Shown piece after piece: positions 9,178-16,989 of a stretch of 64,000 nucleotides of DNA. The DNA lies in the NCBI RefSeq assembly GCF_002374855.1, contig NZ_NWVC01000002.1, positions 372,001 to 436,000 of the forward strand, read 5' to 3'. Both the position numbers and the translations under genes were made by a program. This DNA comes from Sphingomonas adhaesiva (GTDB taxonomy: Bacteria > Pseudomonadota > Alphaproteobacteria > Sphingomonadales > Sphingomonadaceae). Below the pieces are notes generated by a model that was not told the origin of the DNA, did no database searches, and was given only the letters and a program-made list of their open reading frames with translations. Position 1 is the stretch's first letter. Every line of letters begins with the position of its first letter.

Positions 9178-9510
9178 TCAAGCGCCCGGTTCGTCCGGGC
9201 GCCTGGTCGTCAACCGAATGATCTGCCTGAACGCGACGCCGATCCCCAGGAACAGCATCACGATCAGCGCCCAAGGCGTCGTGCCGAACCAGCGGTCGAT
9301 GAGCCAGCCGATCAGCGCCGAGCCGACGAGACTTCCGATCAGGGCGGCGAGCACGCGGTTGCCCAGCTGATAGCCGGCCTCCCCATCGTCGCGCACGGCC
9401 CCCGTGCGGATCGCTTCGTCCCTGCGTGCCCGCTCCAGCCGTTTGTCGAGGGAGGCGAGCCGCGGGTCTTCCGCGCCGTGGAAATCCTGTCCGGGTCCAT
9501 TCTCCGACAC
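9178..9510 (-). CDS. atpI: AtpI/AtpZ family F0 assembly protein
   Basis: This small protein of about 110 residues has a charged N-terminus (PRLASLDKRLERARRDEAIR). Two membrane spans follow (NRVLAALIGSLVGSALIGWL and WALIVMLFLGIGVAFRQII), matching the AtpI family that helps assemble the c-ring or supply divalent ions. I choose the GTG at 9510 (protein start VSENGPGQDF) because ggatgggg lies just upstream and the extra 37 residues of the longer frame are unlike the family. It is first in the F0 operon. Confidence 0.85.
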   Translation of the reverse strand: MSENGPGQDFHGAEDPRLASLDKRLERARRDEAIRTGAVRDDGEAGYQLGNRVLAALIGSLVGSALIGWLIDRWFGTTPWALIVMLFLGIGVAFRQIIRLTTRRPDEPGA

Positions 9511-9594
9511 GCAGCATCCCCATCCCGTGATCGTGTACGAACCAGGAAGGGGAAGTCGCTCTGTCGGCGAGCAGCCCCGCCAAGGCACGGCCCG

Positions 9595-9621
9595 GTTAGC
9601 CGGGGGTCCGGGGGGTGTCAA
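9595..9621 (-). promoter_or_regulatory. Likely vegetative promoter of the F0 operon
   Basis: Read leftward, an exact TTGACA(C) box is followed 14 nt later by GCTAAC. This fits the alphaproteobacterial housekeeping pattern described for Caulobacter (TTGACG-S, 10-14 nt, GCTANAWC). It lies about 85 nt ahead of the atpI start. Confidence 0.5.
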
Positions 9622-9663
9622 CCGTTGTGGATCAGGGAGAGGCGGTGCGCGGGAACCGCGAAA

Positions 9664-9727
9664 GGCCCCTGCCTGCGCAGGGGCGACGCAGGATATCGGC
9701 CGTCCTCCCAGCGCAGGCTGGGACCTT
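9664..9727. repeat. Two REP-like palindromes between atpI and ydbL
   Basis: One unit has core cccctgcctgcgcagggg followed by cgacg. The other has core cccagcgcaggctggga in the opposite orientation. They sit past the ydbL stop. The rest of the 246-nt gap holds only the atp promoter region. Confidence 0.75.
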
Positions 9728-9756
9728 CATCGAGCGCAGACCCCCGTCCTACCGGA

Positions 9757-10131
9757 TCACACGCACCGCGAATCGCGCACCGGCGCGCCCGCGCCGCGGG
9801 TTTCCCACGAACCGTCGGGGGTGCGATATTTCTCGCCCGGCTTCGTCTGCGCGATCAGGTTGCAGCCGCTGGTGAAAGCCAGCTGCTCCACCGTCGCGCC
9901 GCTGGCCTGCGCCTTTTGCGTATAGGCGGCCTTGCGCTGGATGTTGATGTTGCTGACCAGCGCGCGCAGCTGCGCGTTGCCGCCGCCCACCACGCCGAGA
10001 TAGCCGTCGGGCTGTTCGCCCACCTCGCCCGCCGCGCGCGCCGCGGCATAGGCCGGGTCGCGTTGCGCCCAGGCGGCGCCCGACACCGCGGCCAGCGCGG
10101 CGGCGATCATCAGAATGGCTTTCTTGGTCAT
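9757..10131 (-). CDS. ydbL: YdbL family periplasmic protein
   Basis: The 124-residue exported protein has a clean signal peptide (MTKKAILMIAAALAAVSGAAWA). The mature part (DUF1318-like) starts AARAAGEVGEQPDGYLGVV and ends VRDSRCV, with two cysteines (SGCNL and RC). In E. coli YdbL works with YnbE and YdbH, helping YnbE to assemble properly as part of an intermembrane phospholipid-transport bridge. The same three genes are adjacent and co-oriented here, and ydbL follows ynbE by 4 nt. I rely on the conserved gene order as well as the sequence. Confidence 0.85.
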   Translation of the reverse strand: MTKKAILMIAAALAAVSGAAWAQRDPAYAAARAAGEVGEQPDGYLGVVGGGNAQLRALVSNINIQRKAAYTQKAQASGATVEQLAFTSGCNLIAQTKPGEKYRTPDGSWETRGAGAPVRDSRCV

Positions 10132-10135
10132 GGCG

Positions 10136-10354
10136 TCAGAAAATCCCCGGATTCTGCTTGATGAGCGATTTCGCTTCGTTGTCGAGGCGATAGACCACTT
10201 CCTGCGTGACGTTGATGTTCAGGTTGATCTGGATCGGCTTGTCGGGTGCCGAGATGTTCACGCACCCGCCCGCGATCAAGGGCATCCCGGTCATCACCGC
10301 CATCGCCAACAGCTTCGTCGTCACGCTCACCTTCCGCAATCCCGTTTCGGTCAT
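10136..10354 (-). CDS. ynbE: YnbE family outer-membrane lipoprotein
   Basis: This is a 72-residue protein with a lipoprotein signal whose lipobox is LIAGGC, with acylated Cys31. The short mature part (VNISAPDKPIQINLNINVTQ and then EVVYRLDNEAKSL) is the YnbE signature: beta strands that can add to the end of the YdbH groove and anchor it to the outer membrane. Its ATG overlaps the ydbH stop as ATGA, so translation is coupled. A longer in-frame reading exists but overlaps ydbH almost completely and is arginine-rich shadow sequence. Confidence 0.85.
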   Translation of the reverse strand: MTETGLRKVSVTTKLLAMAVMTGMPLIAGGCVNISAPDKPIQINLNINVTQEVVYRLDNEAKSLIKQNPGIF

Positions 10355-13300
10355 GGCACATTCCCGCTTTCCGGGGGCTGAACGGCGCCCCCCTGTTCCC
10401 CCTGCCCGCCCTGTTGCGAGTGCCGGGCCGCTTCCGCCTGCCGGTTCTGCTCCGCGATCAACGCCTGGAGGTTGCGCGCGACCAGCCGCTGCGGATCGTA
10501 GAAGCTGGCCGCCGAATCGATCAGCCCGCGGAACGGCGCGCGGATCGTGATGTTGAACACGATCGGCAGCCGCGTCAGGCGGCTCAGCAGGAAATTGCTC
10601 TTGGCGCCCGCGCCCTGGCGGATGCCGGTGAAGCGCACGCCGGTCACCATCTCGCCCGCCAGCGGCCCGTCCATCTCCAGCACCAGTTCGCGATAGGTGA
10701 GCGAGCGCAGCGACTGGAAGGCCAGATTGCCCCAGAAGCCCAGATCCTTCTCGGTCAGTTCGCCCAGATAGGCGATGCCCCCGCCGCCGGCGCGCGCGGT
10801 CAGCCGCCCGCCCTCGATCCGCCCGCCATTGGCGTCGAACACCATCGGCAGCACCCCGTCGAAGATGCCGGTGGCATTGAGGTTCGAGAAATCGAACTGC
10901 TGCAGGAACTTGCCCGCGTCCATGCCGGTGACGTGGAAGGTCATGCGGCGCGTCTGCCCGCTTTCGGAAAAGTCCAGCAGCGTGGGGTCGAGCGACAGCG
11001 TGCCGCCCGCGAACGGCCAGGTGCCGCTGGTCACCTTCACCTTCGTATCGCGCAGCGTCTGGAACACGATCCGCCCGTCGGTGACGGGAACGCCGGGGTT
11101 GATCGACGCCACCGTCGCCACCTGCCCCGGCGCGCTTTCCAGCACCAGCAGGTCGGTGAAGCGGATCGTCCCCGCCAGCCCGGTGACCGGGCCGAATGCG
11201 GCAGCCAGATCGGTGCCGGGCGTGGTGAAGGTGCCGGTGCTGGTCACGCCCTTCGCGCCCCAGTCGATGTCGCCCTGCCCGCTGACCGTCCCCTTCACGT
11301 CGGCGATCACGCCGAACGTCAGCCGCGTCAGCCGGTCGGGCTGCAACCCTTCGCCAAAGGTGATGCCGGGCACCGCCAGATGCGCATGCCCCTCGCCGGT
11401 CGACAGCCGGTGCGCGATGGTGACGTCGGCCACCTTCGTGCCGGTGACCGGTTCGTGGAGCGTGCCGCGCGCGTCGATCCGCCCGTCCTTCAGCACCAGC
11501 GCGACGTCGCGCGCGGCCATCGGCTCGAACCGCGCGGGCGTCTGCGTGTCGGCGACCGACAGCGCACCGTCGAGCGACAGCACGCCGCCCGCCAGCCGCC
11601 ACGTGCCGTCCCCCGCGCTCATCGCCAGCGGGACGTTGGCGACCTGTCCGCCCAGCCCCGCGAACGCGCCCGCGACGCCCGCCGGCGTGACGCGCCCGTC
11701 GAGCCGCGCGGCGGCGATGCGGGTCACGCGGCCCTCAGCGCCCAGGTCAGCGCGCACGTCCGCCAGCGCGAAGCCGCGGTCGCCCAGCCGCACCGTGCCG
11801 CCCGCCGTCTCCACGGCCAGCGGGGTGCCGCCGATCGCGCCGCGCAGCGCCGCCGCACCGATCCGCGCGCCGCCCGCCACGCGCCCGCCCGCCACCTCGA
11901 CCAAAGCCGCGCCGGTCGGGCACAAGGCCAGCCGCGCGGGGTCGAGCCGCAGCCCCGACACCGCCAGCGCGCGCACCGCCACCGGGGTGCAGGCGGGGTT
12001 GAGCGCGATGCGCGACCCGCGCCAGCGCGCATCGACCGGCACGACCAGCCCGTCGACCCGGCCACCGTCGCCCAGCGGCCCGCTGAGCGTCACCTGCGTC
12101 GTCACCCGCCCGCCCGCGAGGCGTATCGGGGTCAATGCCAGCCGCGCGCCGTTGGCGGCATAAGGCGCCATCCGCACCGTTCCCGCGATCGCGCCGCCGG
12201 CGCGCTGCGTCAGGTCGGCGGCGATCGTCGGCAGCCCGCCGCCCGCGACGCGCATCTGCCCGCCCAGCGCGACTCCGCCGACGCGCAGCGCATCGCCGCT
12301 CACCGTCGCGCGCGCGCCGCTGACGGCGGTCAGCGTCAGGTCCGGCACCGCCACCGCGCCATCGGCCAGGCTGACCCGCGCCGCCAGGTCGAACGCGCGA
12401 CCGGCGCGCGCCGCCGCCAGCGCGGCCTGCCGCACCAGCGGCGCGACCGGCGATCCCGCCGCCGCATCCGCCTGCGCCGTCACCTGCCGCAACATGGCGG
12501 GGGCCAGCGCCGTGCCCCGCGTCGCCACCGATCCGGCAAAGGCGGGCGCCGTGCCGCCCAGCGCGTAGCGGGCCGCGATCGTCGCGCCCTTCGCGCGCGC
12601 GCCGGGGACGGTGAGCGGCCCCGACGCCAGTTGCACCTCGCCCTTGGTTGCGCGGGCATCGCCGTCGAACGCGATCGTCCCGGTCAACCGCTCGACGCCA
12701 TAGCCGGGCGCGCGCACCGTCGCGGCGCCGGCATGATGCAGCCTGCCCTGCCACCGATCGAACCCAGCGCCCAGCGTCACCTGCGCGCCGGCCGCGACCT
12801 GCTGCGAGGTCACGCCGCCGGAGCACGCGACGCGCTGCGCGCCCAGCGGGCCGGTCAGCGTCGGCGCACCGCGGCGGATGGCGACCGCCAGCACGGCGTG
12901 GACATCCGCGACGCTGCACCCGCCGGCGGCGACGCGCGGGGCGACCGCCGCGATCGTGCCGGCGAAGCCGTCGTCCAGCCGCCCGCGCCCGGTCAGTTTC
13001 ACGCCGACGACGCCGGCCGGCGTTTCCACCCGCGCGCGCGCGTCGGCGACGTCGAGTGCCAGGGTCGGCAGCACGAACGGCGCCGCCCCGCCCGTCGAGC
13101 GCGGCAACAGCCGGTCGATCGCGCCCAGCGACAGCGTGCCGTCGATCCACCGCGCCCGCGCGCGCACCCGCCCCGCGCGCACCGCAACGACCCGCGCACC
13201 CGACAGGCCGACGTCGGTGGACGTTTCCACCCAGTCGGCGACCAGATCGGGGTCGCGCGGATCGCCGATCACCACATTCGTCAGCCGCTGCCGCCCCAGC

Positions 13301-13500
13301 CCCAGGTCGGCGATATGATAGCGCGCCGGCACGCCGCGGGTAGCCAGTTCGCGGTCGATGACATGCGTCGCGATCGGCACGCGCGACAGCCACACGCCCG
13401 CGGTCGCGGCCAGCGCCAGCACCGACACGGCGACCAGCGCACGGCGGGCACGCCCGCCGCTTTGCCCGCCCCGCCGGGGCGGCTGCGCCGCCGCGCTCAT
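10351..13500 (-). CDS. ydbH: YdbH family AsmA-like intermembrane lipid-transport protein
   Basis: The 1049-residue protein has a basic N-terminus, one inner-membrane anchor (ALVAVSVLALAATAGVWLSR, about 21-40) and a very long beta-rich Gly/Ala/Val repetitive body. The C-terminal domain resembles the family's conserved end (SLRSLTYRELVLEMDGPL, then TRLPIVFNITIRAPFRGL). AsmA-like proteins form grooved beta structures that span the periplasm and carry phospholipids to the outer membrane. YdbH is partly redundant with TamB in E. coli, and a tamB gene lies about 18 kb away here. It leads the ydbH-ynbE-ydbL operon. The tail QQGGQGEQGG is a low-complexity spacer. Confidence 0.88.
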   Translation of the reverse strand: MSAAAQPPRRGGQSGGRARRALVAVSVLALAATAGVWLSRVPIATHVIDRELATRGVPARYHIADLGLGRQRLTNVVIGDPRDPDLVADWVETSTDVGLSGARVVAVRAGRVRARARWIDGTLSLGAIDRLLPRSTGGAAPFVLPTLALDVADARARVETPAGVVGVKLTGRGRLDDGFAGTIAAVAPRVAAGGCSVADVHAVLAVAIRRGAPTLTGPLGAQRVACSGGVTSQQVAAGAQVTLGAGFDRWQGRLHHAGAATVRAPGYGVERLTGTIAFDGDARATKGEVQLASGPLTVPGARAKGATIAARYALGGTAPAFAGSVATRGTALAPAMLRQVTAQADAAAGSPVAPLVRQAALAAARAGRAFDLAARVSLADGAVAVPDLTLTAVSGARATVSGDALRVGGVALGGQMRVAGGGLPTIAADLTQRAGGAIAGTVRMAPYAANGARLALTPIRLAGGRVTTQVTLSGPLGDGGRVDGLVVPVDARWRGSRIALNPACTPVAVRALAVSGLRLDPARLALCPTGAALVEVAGGRVAGGARIGAAALRGAIGGTPLAVETAGGTVRLGDRGFALADVRADLGAEGRVTRIAAARLDGRVTPAGVAGAFAGLGGQVANVPLAMSAGDGTWRLAGGVLSLDGALSVADTQTPARFEPMAARDVALVLKDGRIDARGTLHEPVTGTKVADVTIAHRLSTGEGHAHLAVPGITFGEGLQPDRLTRLTFGVIADVKGTVSGQGDIDWGAKGVTSTGTFTTPGTDLAAAFGPVTGLAGTIRFTDLLVLESAPGQVATVASINPGVPVTDGRIVFQTLRDTKVKVTSGTWPFAGGTLSLDPTLLDFSESGQTRRMTFHVTGMDAGKFLQQFDFSNLNATGIFDGVLPMVFDANGGRIEGGRLTARAGGGGIAYLGELTEKDLGFWGNLAFQSLRSLTYRELVLEMDGPLAGEMVTGVRFTGIRQGAGAKSNFLLSRLTRLPIVFNITIRAPFRGLIDSAASFYDPQRLVARNLQALIAEQNRQAEAARHSQQGGQGEQGGAVQPPESGNVP

Positions 13501-13598
13501 CTACGCCACTCCACCCGCATCATCCGCACAATGCATAACCCCGCCCGATCGCCTCACGCAATTGCGCGCCCGCCGGGGGCGGCATATCGTGGGCCGCG

Positions 13599-14288
13599 AT
13601 GCTGGATGCCGATGCCCCCGTCACCGATGCCAAGGGGCATCGCGCCCGGCTGCGCGCGCGCCTGTTCGCCGATGCGGAGGGGCTGCACGATCACGAGCTG
13701 ATCGAGTATCTGCTCGCGGTGGCGCTGCCGCGGCAGGATACCAAGGATCTGGCCAAGCGGCTGCTGCACGAATTCGGCGGGATCGGCGGATTGCTGGCCG
13801 CCGATGCCCAGTCGCTGATGCGCGTGAAGGGGATGGGCGACGTGACCGCGGCGGCGATCAAGATCGCGCACGCCACCTCGATCCGGCTGGTCCGCGCCCG
13901 CACGCGCGAAGCGCCGCTGCTGTCCAACTGGCAGGCGCTGCGCGACTATCTGCACGCCGCACTGGCGCACGACACGATCGAGCAGTTCCGCGTCCTGCAC
14001 CTCAACACCCGCAACATGCTGATCCGCGACGAACAGATGTCGCGCGGGACGATCGACGAGGCCGCGGTGCACGTGCGCGAAGTCATCAAGCGCGCGCTGG
14101 AGATCGGCTCCGCCGCGCTGATCCTGGTCCACAACCACCCGTCGGGCGATCCGTCCCCCAGCCGCGCCGACATCGACATCACCCGCGCGATCGTCGCGGC
14201 GGGCAAGCCGCTGAACATCACCGTCCACGACCATATCATCGTCGGGGCGGCGGGCCAGGTGAGCCTGCGCGCCAAGGGCCTGATCTAG
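13599..14288 (+). CDS. radC: RadC family JAB/MPN-domain protein
   Basis: The 229-residue protein has an N-terminal helix-hairpin-helix-like region (EFGGIGGLLAADAQSLMRVKGMG) and a C-terminal JAB metalloprotease-like domain. The zinc motif is LVHNHPSGDPSPSRAD, and the earlier Glu is in AAVHVREVIKRAL. The family is widespread, but its once-supposed DNA-repair role is unproven. It is divergent from ydbH across 98 nt and precedes purB. Confidence 0.92.
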   Translation: MLDADAPVTDAKGHRARLRARLFADAEGLHDHELIEYLLAVALPRQDTKDLAKRLLHEFGGIGGLLAADAQSLMRVKGMGDVTAAAIKIAHATSIRLVRARTREAPLLSNWQALRDYLHAALAHDTIEQFRVLHLNTRNMLIRDEQMSRGTIDEAAVHVREVIKRALEIGSAALILVHNHPSGDPSPSRADIDITRAIVAAGKPLNITVHDHIIVGAAGQVSLRAKGLI

Positions 14289-14394
14289 CGCCGGGGCGCG
14301 CGGGTCCGGCGCCGCCCCCGCCCCCCGCATTTGCCCCTCTGGCCCCGCGCTGCTAACGGCGCGCCGTCCCGTTACGCCGTTCAGGAACCGCCCG

Positions 14395-15708
14395 ATGATC
14401 CCCCGTTACTCCCGCCCCGACATGGCCGCGATCTGGACCCCGGAGGCGCGCTACGCGATCTGGTTCGAGATCGAGGCGCACGCGACCGACGCGCTCGCTG
14501 ATCTGGGCGTGGTGCCAAAGAGCGCGGCGGCCGCGCTGTGGCAATGGTGGGCGACGAAGCCGGCGATCGACGTCGCCGCGATCGACGCGATCGAGGCGGT
14601 GACCAAGCATGACGTGATCGCGTTCCTGACCTGGGTCGCCGAACAGGTCGGCGACGAGGCGCGCTTCATGCACCAGGGGATGACGTCGTCCGACGTGCTC
14701 GACACCACGCTGTCGGTGCAGCTGGCGCGCGCGGCAGACCTGCTGATCGCGGATATCGACGCGCTGCTGGCGGTGCTGGAACGCCGCGCGAAGGAGCACA
14801 AGCTGACCCCGACGATCGGGCGCAGCCACGGCATCCATGCCGAGCCGGTGACGTTCGGGCTGAAGCTGGCGCAGGCGCATGCCGAATTCGCCCGCCACCG
14901 CACCCGGCTGGTCGCGGCGCGCGCCGATATCGCCACCGCGGCGATTTCCGGCGCGGTCGGCACCTTCGCCAACGTCGATCCGCGCGTCGAGGAGCATGTC
15001 GCGGACAAGCTGGGCCTCGCGATCGAACCCGTCTCGACACAGGTGATCCCGCGCGATCGCCACGCGATGTTCTTCGCCACGCTGGGCGTCATCGCCAGTT
15101 CGGTCGAGCGCGTCGCGACCGAGGTGCGCCACCTGCAACGTACCGAGGTGCTGGAGGCGGAGGAATATTTCTCCCCCGGGCAGAAGGGCTCGTCCGCGAT
15201 GCCGCACAAGCGCAACCCGGTGCTGACCGAGAATCTGACCGGCCTTGCGCGGATGGTGCGCGGCTATGTCACCCCGGCGCTGGAGAATGTCGCGCTGTGG
15301 CACGAACGCGACATCTCGCACTCCTCGGTCGAACGCTACATCGGGCCGGACGCGACGATCACGCTCGATTTCGCGCTGGCGCGGCTGACCGGGGTGATCG
15401 ACAAGCTGCTGGTCTATCCCGAGCGGATGCAAAAGAACCTCGACCGGATGGGCGGCCTGGTCCATTCGCAGCGCGTGCTGCTGGCGCTGACGCAGGCGGG
15501 GGTCAGCCGCGAGGATTCGTACCGGCTGGTCCAGCGCAACGCGATGAAGGTGTGGGAATCGGACGGCCAGCTGTCGCTTCAGGAATTGCTGAAGGCCGAT
15601 CCGGAGGTCACCGCCGCGCTGTCGCCCGCGCAGATCGACGAGAAGTTCGACCTGGGCTATCATTTCAAGCACGTCGACACGATCTTCGACCGGGTGTTCG
15701 GCGGCTGA
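14395..15708 (+). CDS. purB: Adenylosuccinate lyase
   Basis: The enzyme splits SAICAR to AICAR and adenylosuccinate to AMP in purine synthesis, releasing fumarate. The 437-residue length is normal. The N-terminus MIPRYSRPDMAAIWTPEARY and the substrate segment FMHQGMTSSDVLDTTLS are typical. The signature loop SSAMPHKRNP begins at about residue 266 and carries the catalytic serine. GRSHGIHAEP holds a conserved active-site His. It is a single gene, about 105 nt after radC. Confidence 0.97.
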   Translation: MIPRYSRPDMAAIWTPEARYAIWFEIEAHATDALADLGVVPKSAAAALWQWWATKPAIDVAAIDAIEAVTKHDVIAFLTWVAEQVGDEARFMHQGMTSSDVLDTTLSVQLARAADLLIADIDALLAVLERRAKEHKLTPTIGRSHGIHAEPVTFGLKLAQAHAEFARHRTRLVAARADIATAAISGAVGTFANVDPRVEEHVADKLGLAIEPVSTQVIPRDRHAMFFATLGVIASSVERVATEVRHLQRTEVLEAEEYFSPGQKGSSAMPHKRNPVLTENLTGLARMVRGYVTPALENVALWHERDISHSSVERYIGPDATITLDFALARLTGVIDKLLVYPERMQKNLDRMGGLVHSQRVLLALTQAGVSREDSYRLVQRNAMKVWESDGQLSLQELLKADPEVTAALSPAQIDEKFDLGYHFKHVDTIFDRVFGG

Positions 15709-15774
15709 GCCGCGGGACGTCCGGGCGACGCTCGCGGCATGGTGTCACGAAACCGCAACATCCCCGTCGCACGA

Positions 15775-15815
15775 TTGCAACAAGTGCAAGCAAGATTGTT
15801 GCGCACGTTTGTTGC
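15775..15815. promoter_or_regulatory. TGC-rich inverted-repeat region ahead of a 28-residue peptide gene
   Basis: The element gcaacaa at 15777-15783 is matched by ttgttgc at 15796-15802, and ttgttgc recurs at 15809-15815. Several TTGC/GCAA half sites are crowded together, as in PhaR-type operators. The patch is far more A/T-rich than its surroundings. What binds there is unknown. Confidence 0.35.
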
Positions 15816-15877
15816 TCTGCAGCGTAACGATCCGTAGATGACTCCGCGTCGGACCTATCCGGCACAGGAGACCCATC

Positions 15878-15964
15878 ATGCGCACGTTCGAAACCGCCGT
15901 CAGCACCGCGCTGGCGATTGCGGCTCAGGCGCTGGTGGTCGGCGTGGTCCTGACCACGATCTGA
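15878..15964 (+). CDS. Putative 28-residue single-span membrane peptide
   Basis: A short frame starts MRTFETAVSTALAIAAQALV and ends VVLTTI. A strong ribosome site (aggag, 7-8 nt before the ATG) supports translation. About 18 hydrophobic residues follow a short polar start, so it should insert in the membrane. The TGC-rich patch lies 60 nt upstream. A 77-residue overlapping frame starting at 15838 is arginine/histidine-rich and looks like noise. I do not recognise a family; the function is unknown and expression is unproven. Confidence 0.5.
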   Translation: MRTFETAVSTALAIAAQALVVGVVLTTI

Positions 15965-16067
15965 TCCATCGGCCCACCACCGCCCCCGACCTCCGCGCCC
16001 GACGGCGCGGCGGTCAGCGGGCGGTAACGGGCTTCCCCTTTTGCGCGCCGGCTGCGACAGTGCCGGC

Positions 16068-16604
16068 ATGATCCGCATCCTCGGCGCCGTCCTGGCGGGT
16101 GGCCGTTCCTCGCGCTTCGGCAGCGACAAGGCGCTGGCGACGTGGCGCGACACCGCGCTGATCGACCATGCGCTGGACAGCCTTTCGCCGCATGTCGCCG
16201 ACCTGCTGGTCGTCGGCCGCGCCGACGCGCGGGTGCGCACCGCCCGCGACCTGCCCCATCCTGACCTCGGCCCGCTCGGCGGGATCGCCGGCGCGCTGGC
16301 GGTGGCCGCGCGCGAGGGGTTCGACGCGGTGCTGACCACCGCCTGCGACACGCCGGCGCTGCCGGCCGCGCTGGTCGCCGCGCTGCTGGCGCAGGACACC
16401 GCTCATGCCGCGGAGGCGCCGACGGTCGGGCTGTGGCCCGCGCGGCTGGCCGCGCCGCTGGTGGAGCACCTGTCCGCCGGTGGCGACCGCTCGATCCGCC
16501 GCTGGGCGCGCGCGGCGGGCGCCGTGGCGGTGCTGCCGGGGGTCGCGCTTGCGAACGTCAATACGCCGGACGATCTGGCGCGGCTGGACGTCGCTCTGGG
16601 GTAG
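16068..16604 (+). CDS. mobA: Molybdenum cofactor guanylyltransferase
   Basis: MobA joins GMP from GTP to molybdopterin to make the bis-MGD cofactor of DMSO-reductase-type enzymes. The 178-residue protein opens MIRILGAVLAGGRSSRFG, with the nucleotide-binding LAGGRSSRFGSDKA signature at residues 8-21. It later shows LPHPDLGPLGGIAGAL and the metal-binding TTACDTPAL. An upstream in-frame ATG-like start would add nine residues without a better ribosome site. No molybdoenzyme is encoded nearby. Confidence 0.9.
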   Translation: MIRILGAVLAGGRSSRFGSDKALATWRDTALIDHALDSLSPHVADLLVVGRADARVRTARDLPHPDLGPLGGIAGALAVAAREGFDAVLTTACDTPALPAALVAALLAQDTAHAAEAPTVGLWPARLAAPLVEHLSAGGDRSIRRWARAAGAVAVLPGVALANVNTPDDLARLDVALG

Positions 16605-16686
16605 CGATGCTCCTGCGTCCTGACGAAACGGGCGTGGCAGCGCTCCCGCCTTCTTCCGGAAGATGGCGTCTTGCCGACCGATCGCG

Positions 16687-16989
16687 TCACGCCACTTCGG
16701 CGTCACCCGCCTCGTACGACCGCAGATCGCGCTCGCCGATGCCCAGCGCCGGCCAGGCCGCGCGCCATTCGGCCAGATGCGCGCTGGCCATGTGGCGGGC
16801 GAGCGATGCGCGGTCGCGCCACGCCTCGCTGACGCGGATCAGCCCGGGCGTGCCGATATCCTCGGCATAGGCATAGTCGAGGCAGCCGTCCTCGGCGCGG
16901 CTGGCGGCGATCATCCGCGCCATCACCCCGCGCGCCGCCGCCATCCGGTCGGGCGGCACGCGGAACGTGCCCAGGATGAGCAGCGTCAC
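16687..16989 (-). CDS. Antibiotic biosynthesis monooxygenase (ABM) family protein
   Basis: This roughly 100-residue dimeric ferredoxin-like protein starts with GTG (VTLLILGTFRVPP). The family pattern is visible: MIAASRAEDGCLDYAYAEDI, then ISEAW-like VSEAWRDRASLARHM and the AHLAEW segment. Members are small cofactor-free or haem-using oxygenases, often for quinones or other reactive compounds. The start codon overlaps the amidohydrolase stop as GTGA, so the two are coupled. The substrate cannot be told from sequence. Confidence 0.85.
   Translation of the reverse strand: MTLLILGTFRVPPDRMAAARGVMARMIAASRAEDGCLDYAYAEDIGTPGLIRVSEAWRDRASLARHMASAHLAEWRAAWPALGIGERDLRSYEAGDAEVA

Noticed and set aside
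15838..16071. 77-codon frame overlapping the 28-residue peptide
   Set aside because: The composition is noise-like (His/Arg clusters), and its start has no ribosome site, whereas the shorter frame has aggag.
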